Counted from the stretch's first letter, positions 1 to 6,246 are shown. The stretch is DNA of 32,000 nucleotides from Desulfuromonadales bacterium (GCA_012974435.1 JAAXQF010000262.1:1-32000); one strand, 5' to 3'. The notes: a model not told the origin generated them from the sequence alone. A program made the numbers and translations.

Positions 1-199
1 ACCGTAGCTCCGCGGCGAGCCGTTCGTGCGCCAGCGCCGCGGCGTTCATCGCGTTCCCGACGATCATCCCGAACAGCGGGATAAGGTAGCGTGGGTTGTA
101 CCAGGGCTCGATCCGGACGACCAGCGGCCCGTCATCCACCTCGGCCACTACTACCTCTCGGAGGATCCCGAGCGCTCGGCCGCCCTCTTCGACAACGCA
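1..199 (-). pseudogene. FetB/YbbM-type (UPF0014) permease, 5'-truncated fragment
   Basis: An open minus-strand frame with no start codon runs off the left edge. It encodes WYNPRYLIPLFGMIVGNAMN followed by AAALAHERLAAELR. The pattern IPxxGMxxGNAM followed by a polar ALxxERL helix is characteristic of the UPF0014/FetB membrane subunit of an ABC exporter linked to iron homeostasis. FetB-family proteins carry over 100 residues before this motif; here only about 30 codons precede it, and they are more polar than expected for the family. Upstream of about position 199 the frame loses all resemblance and the DNA becomes AT-rich. The fragment has much higher GC than the rest of the window. It could be a decayed or transferred remnant, or a chimeric join in the assembly. 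The 3' end lies outside the window. Confidence 0.6.
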
Positions 200-899
200 A
201 AAAGGTGGGTAGTCATATTCGCAAGCTGATTGGATGTGGGTTTGTTTCGGAATGGCTGCGTTGGAAAGAGTCGGAACTGTACACAAAATAAATGCTGCGT
301 AGGTTGTAAATAAAGCGATCTGGTGGAAGAGGAAAACTTTTTGTTTCAGCTTGATGGAGCAGCTTTTCTCTCGGTTGTGCCGGGCCAGAAAGGTCTGGCC
401 TCTCACCTTGTACGCATCAGGCCCGGTGTCATCCTGTGGTGCCATTTTTAACCTCTTGAGCTCGTTCTGTTGCGAAGGGAGAGGGTTAATAAGTGCTGCA
501 TACAATTTCTGTGGGAGGGTGATTGAAGAAAAGTTTTGGAGCCCAACCAATGCAAACCGCCGGTCTCTAGTCTGCCCTGTCGACGGGTTGTGGTTACGTC
601 TCAATCATTCCCCTAATGATTGGTGAGAATTCATAAAACACTAAAATGTCAATGATGTCAAATGCATATCGAACACAATGCGCTGTCGAAATGCTGGCGT
701 CTGTTGGCTTTCAAAGACAGGTGTCGCCGTTTGTCTCAGAGTCAGGGACGGTAAAAGGCTTTCCCCAGATAATCTCTGCTCGGACTATCTGTCTACTTTT
801 TTTGGAGAATTTTTATGCAAATTGGCGTTATCTCCTTCACAGCAAACCATTGATATGTTAGTCAAGTGCAAACTTTTTCGGTACAAAACAGGAGGAAAT
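200..899. other. about 700 bp without a recognisable gene
   Basis: Base composition drops sharply to AT-rich at about position 200. Short open frames exist (for example 351-626 on the plus strand), but their products are Cys/Trp/Arg-rich without recognisable motifs, and I see no Shine-Dalgarno site deciding a start. The last 50-100 bp presumably hold the promoter of the FKBP gene, but I cannot point to a convincing -35/-10 pair. No RNA gene was recognised. Confidence 0.5.
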
Positions 900-1331
900 A
901 TGTCTGAAGCTACAAGTGAAAAGACGGTCAAGGTTCATTATACGGGTTCCCTCGACGACGGGTCGGTTTTTGATTCTTCGCGTGAGCGTGAGCCTTTCGA
1001 GTTCGTGGTCGGTACTGGGCAGGTTATCAGTGGTTTTGATGAGGCTGTTGCCGATATGGCTGTTGGCGATTCCAAGACCGTGAAGATCCCGTCTGATGAG
1101 GCTTATGGCCCGTTCGTTGAGGAGCGTGTCTTCGAGGTTGGTCACGAGCAGTTCGCCGAGGGCGTTAAGCTTGAGGTTGGTATGCAGCTGCAGTCTGAGG
1201 GTGGCGAAGGTCAGCCGCCGATGGTTGCAACGGTGACCGATGTGACAGAAGAGAAAGTTGTCCTTGATTCCAATCATCCTCTGGCTGGTAAGGATCTGAC
1301 CTTCGAGATCGAGTTGATGGAACTTGCTTAA
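900..1331 (+). CDS. SlyD-like FKBP-type peptidyl-prolyl cis-trans isomerase
   Basis: The 143-residue product has FKBP landmarks: HYTGSLDDGSVFDSS near residue 15, then PFEFVVGTGQVISGFDEAV and the DMAVGDSKT turn leading into IPSDEAYG. The middle segment replaces the FKBP flap with an insert (about residues 70-120), as in SlyD proteins that combine isomerase and chaperone activity. The His-rich metal-binding tail of E. coli SlyD is absent. Such proteins act in the cytoplasm on folding clients. The start is set by AGGAGG at 890-895, four bases before ATG 900; the frame is open further upstream but lacks a site there. The gene stands alone and ends in a strong hairpin at 1397-1430. Confidence 0.9.
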   Translation: MSEATSEKTVKVHYTGSLDDGSVFDSSREREPFEFVVGTGQVISGFDEAVADMAVGDSKTVKIPSDEAYGPFVEERVFEVGHEQFAEGVKLEVGMQLQSEGGEGQPPMVATVTDVTEEKVVLDSNHPLAGKDLTFEIELMELA

Positions 1332-1396
1332 ATAGTTCTTGTGAAAAATGTAAGAGCGAGGGCCGGATGATTGAATCCTTCGGCTCAGATTGTTGA

Positions 1397-1430
1397 CAAC
1401 CCCCACATTGTATTGATGTGGGGGTTGTTT
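1397..1430 (+). terminator. rho-independent terminator after the FKBP gene
   Basis: A perfect 12-bp stem (1397-1408 with 1416-1427), containing five G-C pairs in a row, encloses a 7-base loop and is followed by TTTGTATTT. It lies 65 bp past the stop of the FKBP gene. Confidence 0.8.
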
Positions 1431-1474
1431 GTATTTGCCTGGTTGAGTTTTCGACAAGAAAAAACAACAGAACC

Positions 1475-1555
1475 GGCGGGGTTCGTCCCGCCAGACGCCA
1501 TACTTTTGGCCGGCACCAAAAGTATGCAAAAATGCCTTCTCCTAACGGAGGGCAT
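1475..1555. repeat. cluster of three consecutive hairpins, repeat-like
   Basis: Three inverted repeats follow one another. The first is GGCGGG at 1475-1480 with CCCGCC at 1487-1492. The second is CATACTTTTGG at 1499-1509 with CCAAAAGTATG at 1516-1526, an 11-bp perfect stem. The third is ATGCC/CTCC at 1532-1542 with GGAG/GGCAT at 1547-1555. The central CATACTTTTGG palindrome followed by GCAAAA resembles an intergenic palindrome I remember from several proteobacterial genomes, so I read this as a dispersed repeat. The short plus-strand frame crossing it (1371-1595) is probably not a gene. Confidence 0.5.
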
Positions 1556-1713
1556 ATTCCTTTGCCGGGTTTCTGATCCTTATACCAATAGATGATTTGG
1601 CGTTCCGGCCCGTTTCAGGGGGCCTGTCTGTGGTGCTTTCTTGTAGCGAAGGGCGAACACAAAAGGCAATATGAGACCGGGTAACCCCGACAGTTTTTCC
1701 TCATGGAAGACTT

Positions 1714-1863
1714 TTATTCCTGATCACCAGTCACTGTCTTCTGCTCTTCCTTCACCTTCCTCTCTTTGCGTTTACGCAGTTTAGCCTTCGTTCCGAAGAA
1801 CAATCCGCAAAAGGTCAATGTCCAGACCGTGATGAGGAGAATGGTTTCAGATGTGGTTTGCAT
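1714..1863 (-). CDS. small single-pass membrane protein, 49 aa, unknown
   Basis: The product begins MQTTSETILLITVWTLTFCG, continues LFFGTKAKLRKRKERK, and ends in a charged tail. This is one hydrophobic helix (about residues 7-25) followed by a strongly basic, then mixed, C-terminus. By the positive-inside rule the tail should be cytoplasmic. AAAGGAG, 7-8 bases before the ATG at 1863, is a good ribosome site and argues against the longer reading from 1896. I do not recognise a family. It is divergent from the DUF4126 gene. The size invites comparison with small regulatory or assembly subunits, but nothing in the context names a partner. Confidence 0.6.
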   Translation of the reverse strand: MQTTSETILLITVWTLTFCGLFFGTKAKLRKRKERKVKEEQKTVTGDQE

Positions 1864-1985
1864 GGTGAGGCTCCTTTGCTGATTGGCCCCGATCATAGTA
1901 TGCTTTGTGTGTGCGGGCTTTGACGTCTATCAAGTTTTTGACACTGTAAACTTATTCTACCCGATAGCGGGAGTATGCTGCCACT

Positions 1986-2609
1986 ATGCAAGAGATTTTA
2001 CCTTACATCGCTCTCTCCATGGGCGTGGCCTGGGCCAGCGGGATCAACCTCTACGCGGCGATCCTTGCTCTCGGCCTGCTCGGGCTTTCGGGCAATATGC
2101 CGTTACCCGAAACCTTACAGGTTCTCCAGAATCCCATTGTCATTGGTGTTGCTGGGTTCATGTACTGTGTTGAGTTTTTTGCCGACAAGATTCAAGGCGT
2201 TGATAGCGCCTGGGATACCCTGCATACGTTTATCCGTATCCCGGCCGGTGCCGTGCTGGCTGCAACCGCTGTTGGTGATGTTGATCCGGCCATTGCCATT
2301 TCGGCTGCGCTGGTAGGTGGTGGGCTGACGGCGGGAACGCATCTGACCAAGGCCAGTACGCGTCTACTGGTGAATACGTCACCGGAGCCTTTCAGTAATA
2401 TCGGTGCGTCTCTGGCAGAAGACACCGTTGTTGTCGGCGGCCTCTTAACGGCCCTCTACTATCCCTCATTGTTTCTTGTTTTCTTGGTTGTGTTCGTGGC
2501 GTTGATGATTTGGCTTTTGCCGATTCTCTGGCGGGCGCTTAAAGGGATCTATGATTCTTTGAGTGGGTTCTTCAGGGGGCGGGGGGTAAAGCCTTTGCCG
2601 GAGGGATAG
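1986..2609 (+). CDS. DUF4126 domain integral membrane protein
   Basis: The 207-residue product is hydrophobic with several predicted membrane helices: about 5-35, 50-65, 80-115, 145-185. It starts MQEILPYIALSMGVAWASGI and carries the small-residue motif ASGINLYA and the FADKIQGVDSAWDTLHTFIR segment typical of DUF4126 proteins, which are widespread and of unknown function. The C-terminal helix ends in a short basic cytoplasmic tail. A GGGAG lies about 13 bases before the ATG at 1986, further than ideal. The gene is monocistronic, divergent from the small membrane protein, and is followed by a perfect hairpin at 2624-2654. Confidence 0.8.
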   Translation: MQEILPYIALSMGVAWASGINLYAAILALGLLGLSGNMPLPETLQVLQNPIVIGVAGFMYCVEFFADKIQGVDSAWDTLHTFIRIPAGAVLAATAVGDVDPAIAISAALVGGGLTAGTHLTKASTRLLVNTSPEPFSNIGASLAEDTVVVGGLLTALYYPSLFLVFLVVFVALMIWLLPILWRALKGIYDSLSGFFRGRGVKPLPEG

Positions 2610-2623
2610 GGTGGTTTCAACGT

Positions 2624-2655
2624 AACGGGGACACACATTTTGTGTGTCCCCGTTT
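2624..2655. terminator. 14-bp perfect hairpin, likely terminator
   Basis: AACGGGGACACACA (2624-2637) pairs perfectly with 2641-2654 around a TTT loop and is followed by TTTT. It lies between the plus-strand DUF4126 gene and the minus-strand zinc-ribbon gene. It is positioned to stop the former, and it may also slow transcription arriving from the latter. Confidence 0.65.
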
Positions 2656-2723
2656 TAATCCGCATAAACATGGCCGCTAGCTGTTTTACCTCTAGTAGAG
2701 AGTTTGGATGTTCAGATAACCTG

Positions 2724-3008
2724 TCAAACTTCCGGGAGGCTAAAGTTTTTACCTGCAAATTGAATGTTTCCTGCACTGTCACTGCGTGGCGGGGAAACAG
2801 CATGAACGCCACCACAATCTGTGCATTGGCCAACAAATGTGGTCAAGGTAAAGCCCGCACCGCAACCCTGGCAGACAGCAATTAGGCCGCCGTTAGGTAT
2901 AGGCTGGTCTCTTAACCCTCCACCATGTGCCTGGTAGACAAATTCAACCAAGTCTCTGCCCTCGGCAAAGGGCCCTGTATTGCCGCCTGTGTTTGAACAA
3001 CAGCCCAT
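2724..3008 (-). CDS. small zinc-ribbon-like Cys-rich protein, 94 aa
   Basis: The product opens MGCCSNTGGNTGPFAEGRDL. It contains two CxxC knuckles, CQGC (residues 46-49) and CTDC (62-65), separated by 12 residues, a zinc-ribbon or rubredoxin-like spacing. A further Cys pair sits at residues 3-4. The central QAHGGGLRDQPIPNGGL segment is low in charge. I know of no assigned function. CAAAGGAG about 8 bases before the ATG supports the start. A TGACTC-AGGTCA palindrome lies 97 bp upstream, similar to the one above the neighbouring DUF1858/hemerythrin operon, so the protein probably belongs to the same stress response. Metal binding is inferred from the Cys spacing only. Confidence 0.7.
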   Translation of the reverse strand: MGCCSNTGGNTGPFAEGRDLVEFVYQAHGGGLRDQPIPNGGLIAVCQGCGAGFTLTTFVGQCTDCGGVHAVSPPRSDSAGNIQFAGKNFSLPEV

Positions 3009-3075
3009 TTTATAAACTCCTTTGTCTAAGATTTTGCTTTGTTAGTGATTTGTGGGTTTTTCGTGTCGATGACTA

Positions 3076-3116
3076 ATCGTAGCTCGAATCAGTTTTCGAC
3101 AAAATGACTCAGGTCA
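3076..3116 (-). promoter_or_regulatory. candidate FNR/HcpR-type operator and -10 box
   Basis: TGACTCAGGTCA at 3105-3116 is a palindrome with one imperfect position. On the minus strand a TACGAT -10-like hexamer occupies 3081-3076, which would place the palindrome centre near -41.5, the usual class II activator position for CRP/FNR-family regulators. It resembles the site at 4511-4522. The regulator itself is not in the window; HcpR or another FNR-like protein is inference. Confidence 0.45.
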
Positions 3117-3143
3117 AGTGGCCCGTACTTGCGAGAAGTAGAA

Positions 3144-3172
3144 ATAAAAGCAAAAACCCACTTTCGTGAGCT
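3144..3172 (-). terminator. terminator of the hemerythrin operon
   Basis: On the minus strand AGCTCAC (3172-3166) pairs with GTGGGTT (3161-3155), including G-U pairs, around a GAAA tetraloop and is followed by TTT-G-CTTTT. It lies about 27 bp past the hemerythrin stop codon. Confidence 0.6.
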
Positions 3173-3198
3173 TTTAGCTGATGGTTAAACCTTCTCTG

Positions 3199-3750
3199 TT
3201 AGACAGCTTGCTGCTCGTACCCTTCTACTAACTTCCGATACTTTTCTTCAAGCCCAGGGGTTTGTTGCTCAGCGGTTGTATATGCCGACAACATTCCATC
3301 TCGAACCTCTTCCGGCAGGATGCGTTCGGCCAGAGGGTAGAGGATGTCATTTTCTTTCTCAATGTGACCACGTAGCAGTTCTGCATAACCCTTGGCGTGC
3401 TCGGCAATGATGACAGCTTGACCTGTTTCGCCCGCAATGGCTTTTTGCGCCGCTTCTTCAATAGCGCGGACATGGGCACGCCCCTCGTCATGTTCCATAT
3501 GCATGGCTTCGATGGGTGATTGCTTCTCTGGCATGCCGTTCTTAACCAATGCTGTGAAGAGAACATCCTCTTCCTTGGCGTGATGAAATCGATCGGCATA
3601 ATTGCGGATGAAATCAACCGCGTCGAGATAAAATTGCCAGTTTCTAAACTTGCCCTCTTCGAGTTGTGCTGTGTTCTGCTCTACCAGAGTAATCATGCGC
3701 AGGATCAACTTGTGCTCGTCAACCATGACTTGAGTTACATTAGCTTTCAT
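3199..3750 (-). CDS. hemerythrin HHE domain protein
   Basis: The 183-residue product is all-helical, with His/Glu ligands at hemerythrin positions: H13 (DEHK), H56/H57 with E60/E61 (FHHAKEED), H84 and H87 with E86 (MHMEHDEG), H118, then H129 with E133 (GHIEKEND). This pattern supports a non-heme di-iron site binding oxygen or nitric oxide. The HEExH-like MEHDEGR stretch is typical of bacterial HHE proteins related to the C-terminal part of the RIC/YtfE repair proteins. It is the last gene of a three-gene operon, one base after the Cys-rich protein, behind the DUF1858 gene. With the shared operator this suggests a role in nitrosative or oxidative stress; that role is inferred. Confidence 0.9.
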   Translation of the reverse strand: MKANVTQVMVDEHKLILRMITLVEQNTAQLEEGKFRNWQFYLDAVDFIRNYADRFHHAKEEDVLFTALVKNGMPEKQSPIEAMHMEHDEGRAHVRAIEEAAQKAIAGETGQAVIIAEHAKGYAELLRGHIEKENDILYPLAERILPEEVRDGMLSAYTTAEQQTPGLEEKYRKLVEGYEQQAV

Positions 3751-3751
3751 C

Positions 3752-4210
3752 TCAACTTTTCCTCTCGCCGTCGACGCCTATGACAGCAATCACGAGCGGG
3801 ACATCTTTGCCCGACTGCTCCACTGCCTGTTGGGCCATCATTGCCAGACCACGACAACAGGGGACTTCCATGATCGGCACCGTGACAGACTTAATATCGT
3901 TCTGACTGATCATTTCGGCAAGTTTGTCAACGTAGTTGCTGGTGTCGTCGAGTTTAGGGCAGGCATTCACCAGCACGCGCCCCTTGATGAAGTCGCGATG
4001 GAACTCAGCATAGGCAAAGGGGGCGCAGTCTGCAGCGATGAGCAGGTGTGCGTCCTTTAAGTATGGCGCGCTTGGCGGCACCAGGTGTAGTTGAGTCGGC
4101 CACTGCCGAAGCTCGGACGGCCGGCTTTCGGTTGAGGTCTTCTCTTCGGTTTCTTTCTTTTCTATAGTGCGGACATTAGCGCCGGGGCAGCCGCAAGCGG
4201 GTTTACTCAT
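3752..4210 (-). CDS. Cys-rich redox-associated protein lacking a ferredoxin domain
   Basis: The 152-residue product starts MSKPACGCPG (C6, C8), passes through a charged disordered linker (about 15-35), and then has a conserved domain with AADCAPFAYAEFH (C62), NACPKLDD (C84) and VPCCRGL (C118, C119). This matches the domain found behind two 4Fe-4S clusters in ferredoxin-like proteins of anaerobes; here no CxxCxxCxxxC cluster motif precedes it. The conserved cysteines could hold a metal or a thiol/disulfide centre. The gene overlaps the DUF1858 gene by four bases and abuts hemerythrin, which implies translational coupling. The precise reaction is unknown. Confidence 0.65.
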   Translation of the reverse strand: MSKPACGCPGANVRTIEKKETEEKTSTESRPSELRQWPTQLHLVPPSAPYLKDAHLLIAADCAPFAYAEFHRDFIKGRVLVNACPKLDDTSNYVDKLAEMISQNDIKSVTVPIMEVPCCRGLAMMAQQAVEQSGKDVPLVIAVIGVDGERKS

Positions 4211-4446
4211 GCTGGTTCTCCTTCAGTTATGTTCTGTGTGTCCAGATAATCGGTGATTTCCTGCTCGATCTGAGCTTCGGCCTCGTCGCCAAGGGCATGG
4301 ATTGAAACGACATCCTTCACCAGACAGATACCGACTCCGCAGGTAGTGCAAGCGATGTCGTACTTTCCAAGAATCTCGCCGATGACGGGATGCTCCTCAA
4401 TAACTTTATTGATGGCTTGTTCGCCAATGCCATGTGGAATGTTCAT
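4207..4446 (-). CDS. DUF1858/ScdA N-terminal-like redox disulfide protein
   Basis: The 79-residue product begins MNIPHGIGEQAINKVIEEHP, followed by IGEILGKYDIACTTCGVGIC. The HPxIGxILxKYxIxCxxC pattern (C33, C36, plus C41 and H50) matches the DUF1858 / RIC N-terminal domain found with hybrid-cluster proteins and di-iron repair proteins. The start at 4446 rather than 4485 is chosen because AAAGGAG precedes it by about nine bases and the family begins close to here. It is the first gene of the operon with the Cys-rich protein and hemerythrin. In RIC/YtfE/ScdA this domain is fused to hemerythrin; here the two parts are separate genes in one operon. Confidence 0.75.
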   Translation of the reverse strand: MNIPHGIGEQAINKVIEEHPVIGEILGKYDIACTTCGVGICLVKDVVSIHALGDEAEAQIEQEITDYLDTQNITEGEPA

Positions 4447-4481
4447 TTTGTTTAACTCCTTTTTCCTCGATTGTTGAACAG

Positions 4482-4523
4482 ACAATATCTAATTTGATGC
4501 CAGTTAAACATGACCGAGGTCAA
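4482..4523 (-). promoter_or_regulatory. candidate FNR/HcpR-type operator and -10 box
   Basis: TGACCGAGGTCA at 4511-4522 is a perfect TGACC-n2-GGTCA palindrome, 65 bp upstream of the DUF1858 start. A minus-strand TATTGT hexamer (4487-4482) gives a centre near -41.5; the overlapping TAGATA gives about -37.5. TTGAC/GTCAA half-sites are known for HcpR and related CRP/FNR regulators of nitrosative stress genes in deltaproteobacteria. The assignment to HcpR is inferred. Confidence 0.5.
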
Positions 4524-4743
4524 AATCTGACGAATTTTGTCAAGTATACACGAGGCACAGTGGGAAATGATACCAGCCACCCAGTATTGTTCTTTAGGTC
4601 CTTGATTAATAAAGACATTGCTGTCTGTTGATAATGTTGGAAATCGCGGTAGGGTCTGTGTGTTAGCGTTTTATCCAGTTTCAAACAGATCGATAGAAAC
4701 ACTGCGCCGAAAGTTTGAGGAGTATTCCCGAAAGGAGAAAGTT

Positions 4744-5082
4744 ATGTACCGAATCTTGGCCTTTATCCTGATGCTTTGATTGACCGTTCCGGTTTCTGTC
4801 CTGGCTGCCCCAAATCCGAATGATAACGCTTTGGAAAAGGCTTCTGACAACGCGCGATTTATTCGTGATGATAACGATGACAGAAAAGGCAAGAAAAACA
4901 AAAAGCACAACGATGATGACGATGATGACGATGACAGCAAAGGCAAGCAAGGCAAAAAACACAACGATGATGACGATGATGACGATGACATAAAAGGCAA
5001 GAAAGGCAAAAAACACAACGATGATGACATGAAAGAAAAAAAGGAAAAGAAAGAAAAGAAAGAAAAGCAAAGACAAAGGTGA
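4744..5082 (+). pseudogene. secreted Asp/Lys-rich repeat protein with in-frame TGA
   Basis: AAAGGAG at 4731-4737 precedes ATG 4744 at ideal spacing. The frame reads MYRILAFILML, then TGA at 4777-4779, then LTVPVSVLAAPNPND and onward. Skipping the TGA gives a textbook signal peptide cleaved near AA-PN. The mature part is disordered, with repeats of KGKxxKKHN followed by eight Asp, and ends in KEKK repeats. The Asp runs could bind calcium or other cations. Initiation at TTG 4780 would lose the positive N-terminus and has no ribosome site. The end also looks shifted: in another frame the tail would read KDKGDKKKKK before TAA, and an A7 run (5036-5042) could explain this. It may be a decayed gene, a sequence error or a readthrough case; I favour the first two. 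Confidence 0.55.
4885..5028 (+). repeat. 54-bp tandem repeat encoding K/HN/D8 units, about 2.7 copies
   Basis: Units start at 4885, 4939 and 4993. The first two are full 54-bp copies (18 codons); the third is cut short after three Asp codons. Inside each unit GATGATGAC is itself repeated. The array preserves the reading frame, so copy number could vary without frameshift. Confidence 0.8.
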
Positions 5083-5108
5083 CAAGAAAAAGAAGAAATA
5101 ATGAACAG

Positions 5109-5140
5109 GGGACGAGCACAGACTGTTCTCGTCCCTTCTT
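5109..5140 (+). terminator. terminator after the Asp/Lys repeat gene
   Basis: GGGACGAG (5109-5116) pairs with CTCGTCCC (5128-5135) around an 11-base loop and is followed by TTCTT. It lies just past the end of the repeat gene. Confidence 0.65.
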
Positions 5141-5181
5141 GCTAAACCTGTTTAATCATCCCTTGAAGGGCAGTGCTTTGT

Positions 5182-5391
5182 TTATTTGCTCTGGCTACGA
5201 CGTGCCGTAATCGTTTCTCCACCGACCCCATAATTGTCCGTGTCAATCTCATCGATAACAACCACAGTTGTTGCAGGCCCCCGATCAATGACATCAACCA
5301 GCAGATCGGTTACGCCTTTGATTATCGCGGCTTTTTGTTCTGCGGTGATCGGTTGTGTCTCTCTGGTCAGTTTGATGTTGACGTAGGGCAT
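5182..5391 (-). CDS. 4-oxalocrotonate tautomerase family protein
   Basis: The 69-residue product begins MPYVNIKLTRE, so removal of Met exposes the catalytic N-terminal proline that defines the tautomerase superfamily. The rest follows the 4-OT beta-alpha-beta fold: EQKAAIIKGVTDLLVD helix, VVVIDEID strand, and the DNYGVGGET turn matching the GxGGE motif of 4-OT. The start at 5391 instead of 5427 is required by this chemistry and by AAGGAG six bases upstream. The substrate cannot be read from sequence; family members are also found outside aromatic degradation pathways. It lies 42 bp downstream of the UPF0126 gene on the same strand, possibly cotranscribed. Confidence 0.85.
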   Translation of the reverse strand: MPYVNIKLTRETQPITAEQKAAIIKGVTDLLVDVIDRGPATTVVVIDEIDTDNYGVGGETITARRSQSK

Positions 5392-5433
5392 ATCTTTCTC
5401 CTTAAGTAACTTATGTGTTGGATGCATTTGGCT

Positions 5434-6033
5434 TCATGACTTAGGCAGCGCCCAATCGTAGTGAATCGCCAGCAGGCGAACGGTAATAACGGTGCCGGCG
5501 GCTAATAGTGCGGCAGCGGGCCGTCCTGTACCGACAGCCTCGAGGGCCACCAGTAGAATGCCTCCAGCAACACAGGCTGAAGCGTAAATTTCACGCCGGA
5601 AAATCAATGGCACCTGGTTGGCAAAAAGGTCACGAATAACCCCTCCGGCGGTTCCTGTCATAACGCCCATCAGAACGGCTCCGAGCAGGCCCAGTTGAAA
5701 GTCCAGTGCTTTGGTCGTGCCGATCACAACAAAGGTGCCCAGACCTATGGCATCAAAATATAAAAGCGGTTTCTCGAAGGTCTTGAACTTAACGCGGTTG
5801 GCAAAGACGACCAGTGAAACGACAATGGCGATGTAGATATAGGTTTCATCTTTCAGAGAGAAGGGTGGAATATCTCCAAGCAGAAGGTCGCGCAGGGTTC
5901 CGCCGCCGACAGCGGTGACCGCACCTAGCACCAGCACGCCGAAAAGGTCCATCTGTTTACGCACCCCAACCCAGGCACCGGAAGCAGCAAAGGCGGCCGT
6001 GCCGATCAGGTCAAGTATGTAAATGATGTTCAT
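5434..6033 (-). CDS. TRIC/UPF0126 family membrane protein (YicG/YadS-like)
   Basis: The product (199 residues from ATG 6033) consists of two tandem UPF0126 modules of about three helices each. The first has the signature AVGGGTLRDLLLGDIPP, the second TAGGVIRDLFANQVPLIFRRE. Bacterial members are structurally trimeric intracellular cation channel (TRIC) homologues in the inner membrane; substrates are mostly unassigned. ATG 6033 is preferred over 6081 because the first helix then begins directly and the family starts here. GAGG lies about eight bases upstream. It runs divergently from the P-loop kinase-like gene. Confidence 0.85.
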   Translation of the reverse strand: MNIIYILDLIGTAAFAASGAWVGVRKQMDLFGVLVLGAVTAVGGGTLRDLLLGDIPPFSLKDETYIYIAIVVSLVVFANRVKFKTFEKPLLYFDAIGLGTFVVIGTTKALDFQLGLLGAVLMGVMTGTAGGVIRDLFANQVPLIFRREIYASACVAGGILLVALEAVGTGRPAAALLAAGTVITVRLLAIHYDWALPKS

Positions 6034-6246
6034 GGTCGTTGCCTCATATGTATAGAATAACTGTTTGTATGGCAGAGACAACCTGTAATTTCAAGAGTTT
6101 TGAACTGCTGACGAAGCTATGCTTCTTAGGGCCGGAGAGGCGGTGACAAATCATTTGCTTTCACCTGTCGGTTAGGATTGATGCAGAAGATCGATTCAAG
6201 TACACTCTCAACTTCAACTTACAATATTTCCCCCGGAGTAAATACT

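Noticed and set aside
351-626. 91-codon plus-strand frame in the left gene-free region
   Set aside because: Cys/Arg/Trp-rich composition, no ribosome site, no motif.
858-1529. 223-codon minus-strand frame across the FKBP gene
   Set aside because: It lies entirely opposite a clear FKBP gene and its terminator, has no ribosome site, and encodes no recognisable motif.
1371-1595. 74-codon plus-strand frame after the FKBP gene
   Set aside because: It runs through a terminator and three hairpins; better explained as non-coding repeat DNA.
4777-4779. Selenocysteine codon
   Set aside because: The TGA falls in a signal peptide, no convincing SECIS-like hairpin follows at the expected distance, and no homologous Cys position is known; a mutation or error is simpler.
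4885-5028. CRISPR-like spacing of repeats
   Set aside because: The units are contiguous coding repeats without unique spacers.
4681-5085. Minus-strand frames rich in Ile/Val/Ser opposite the Asp repeats
   Set aside because: They are the mirror image of GAT/GAC repeats; the hydrophobic runs are an artefact of the repeat composition.
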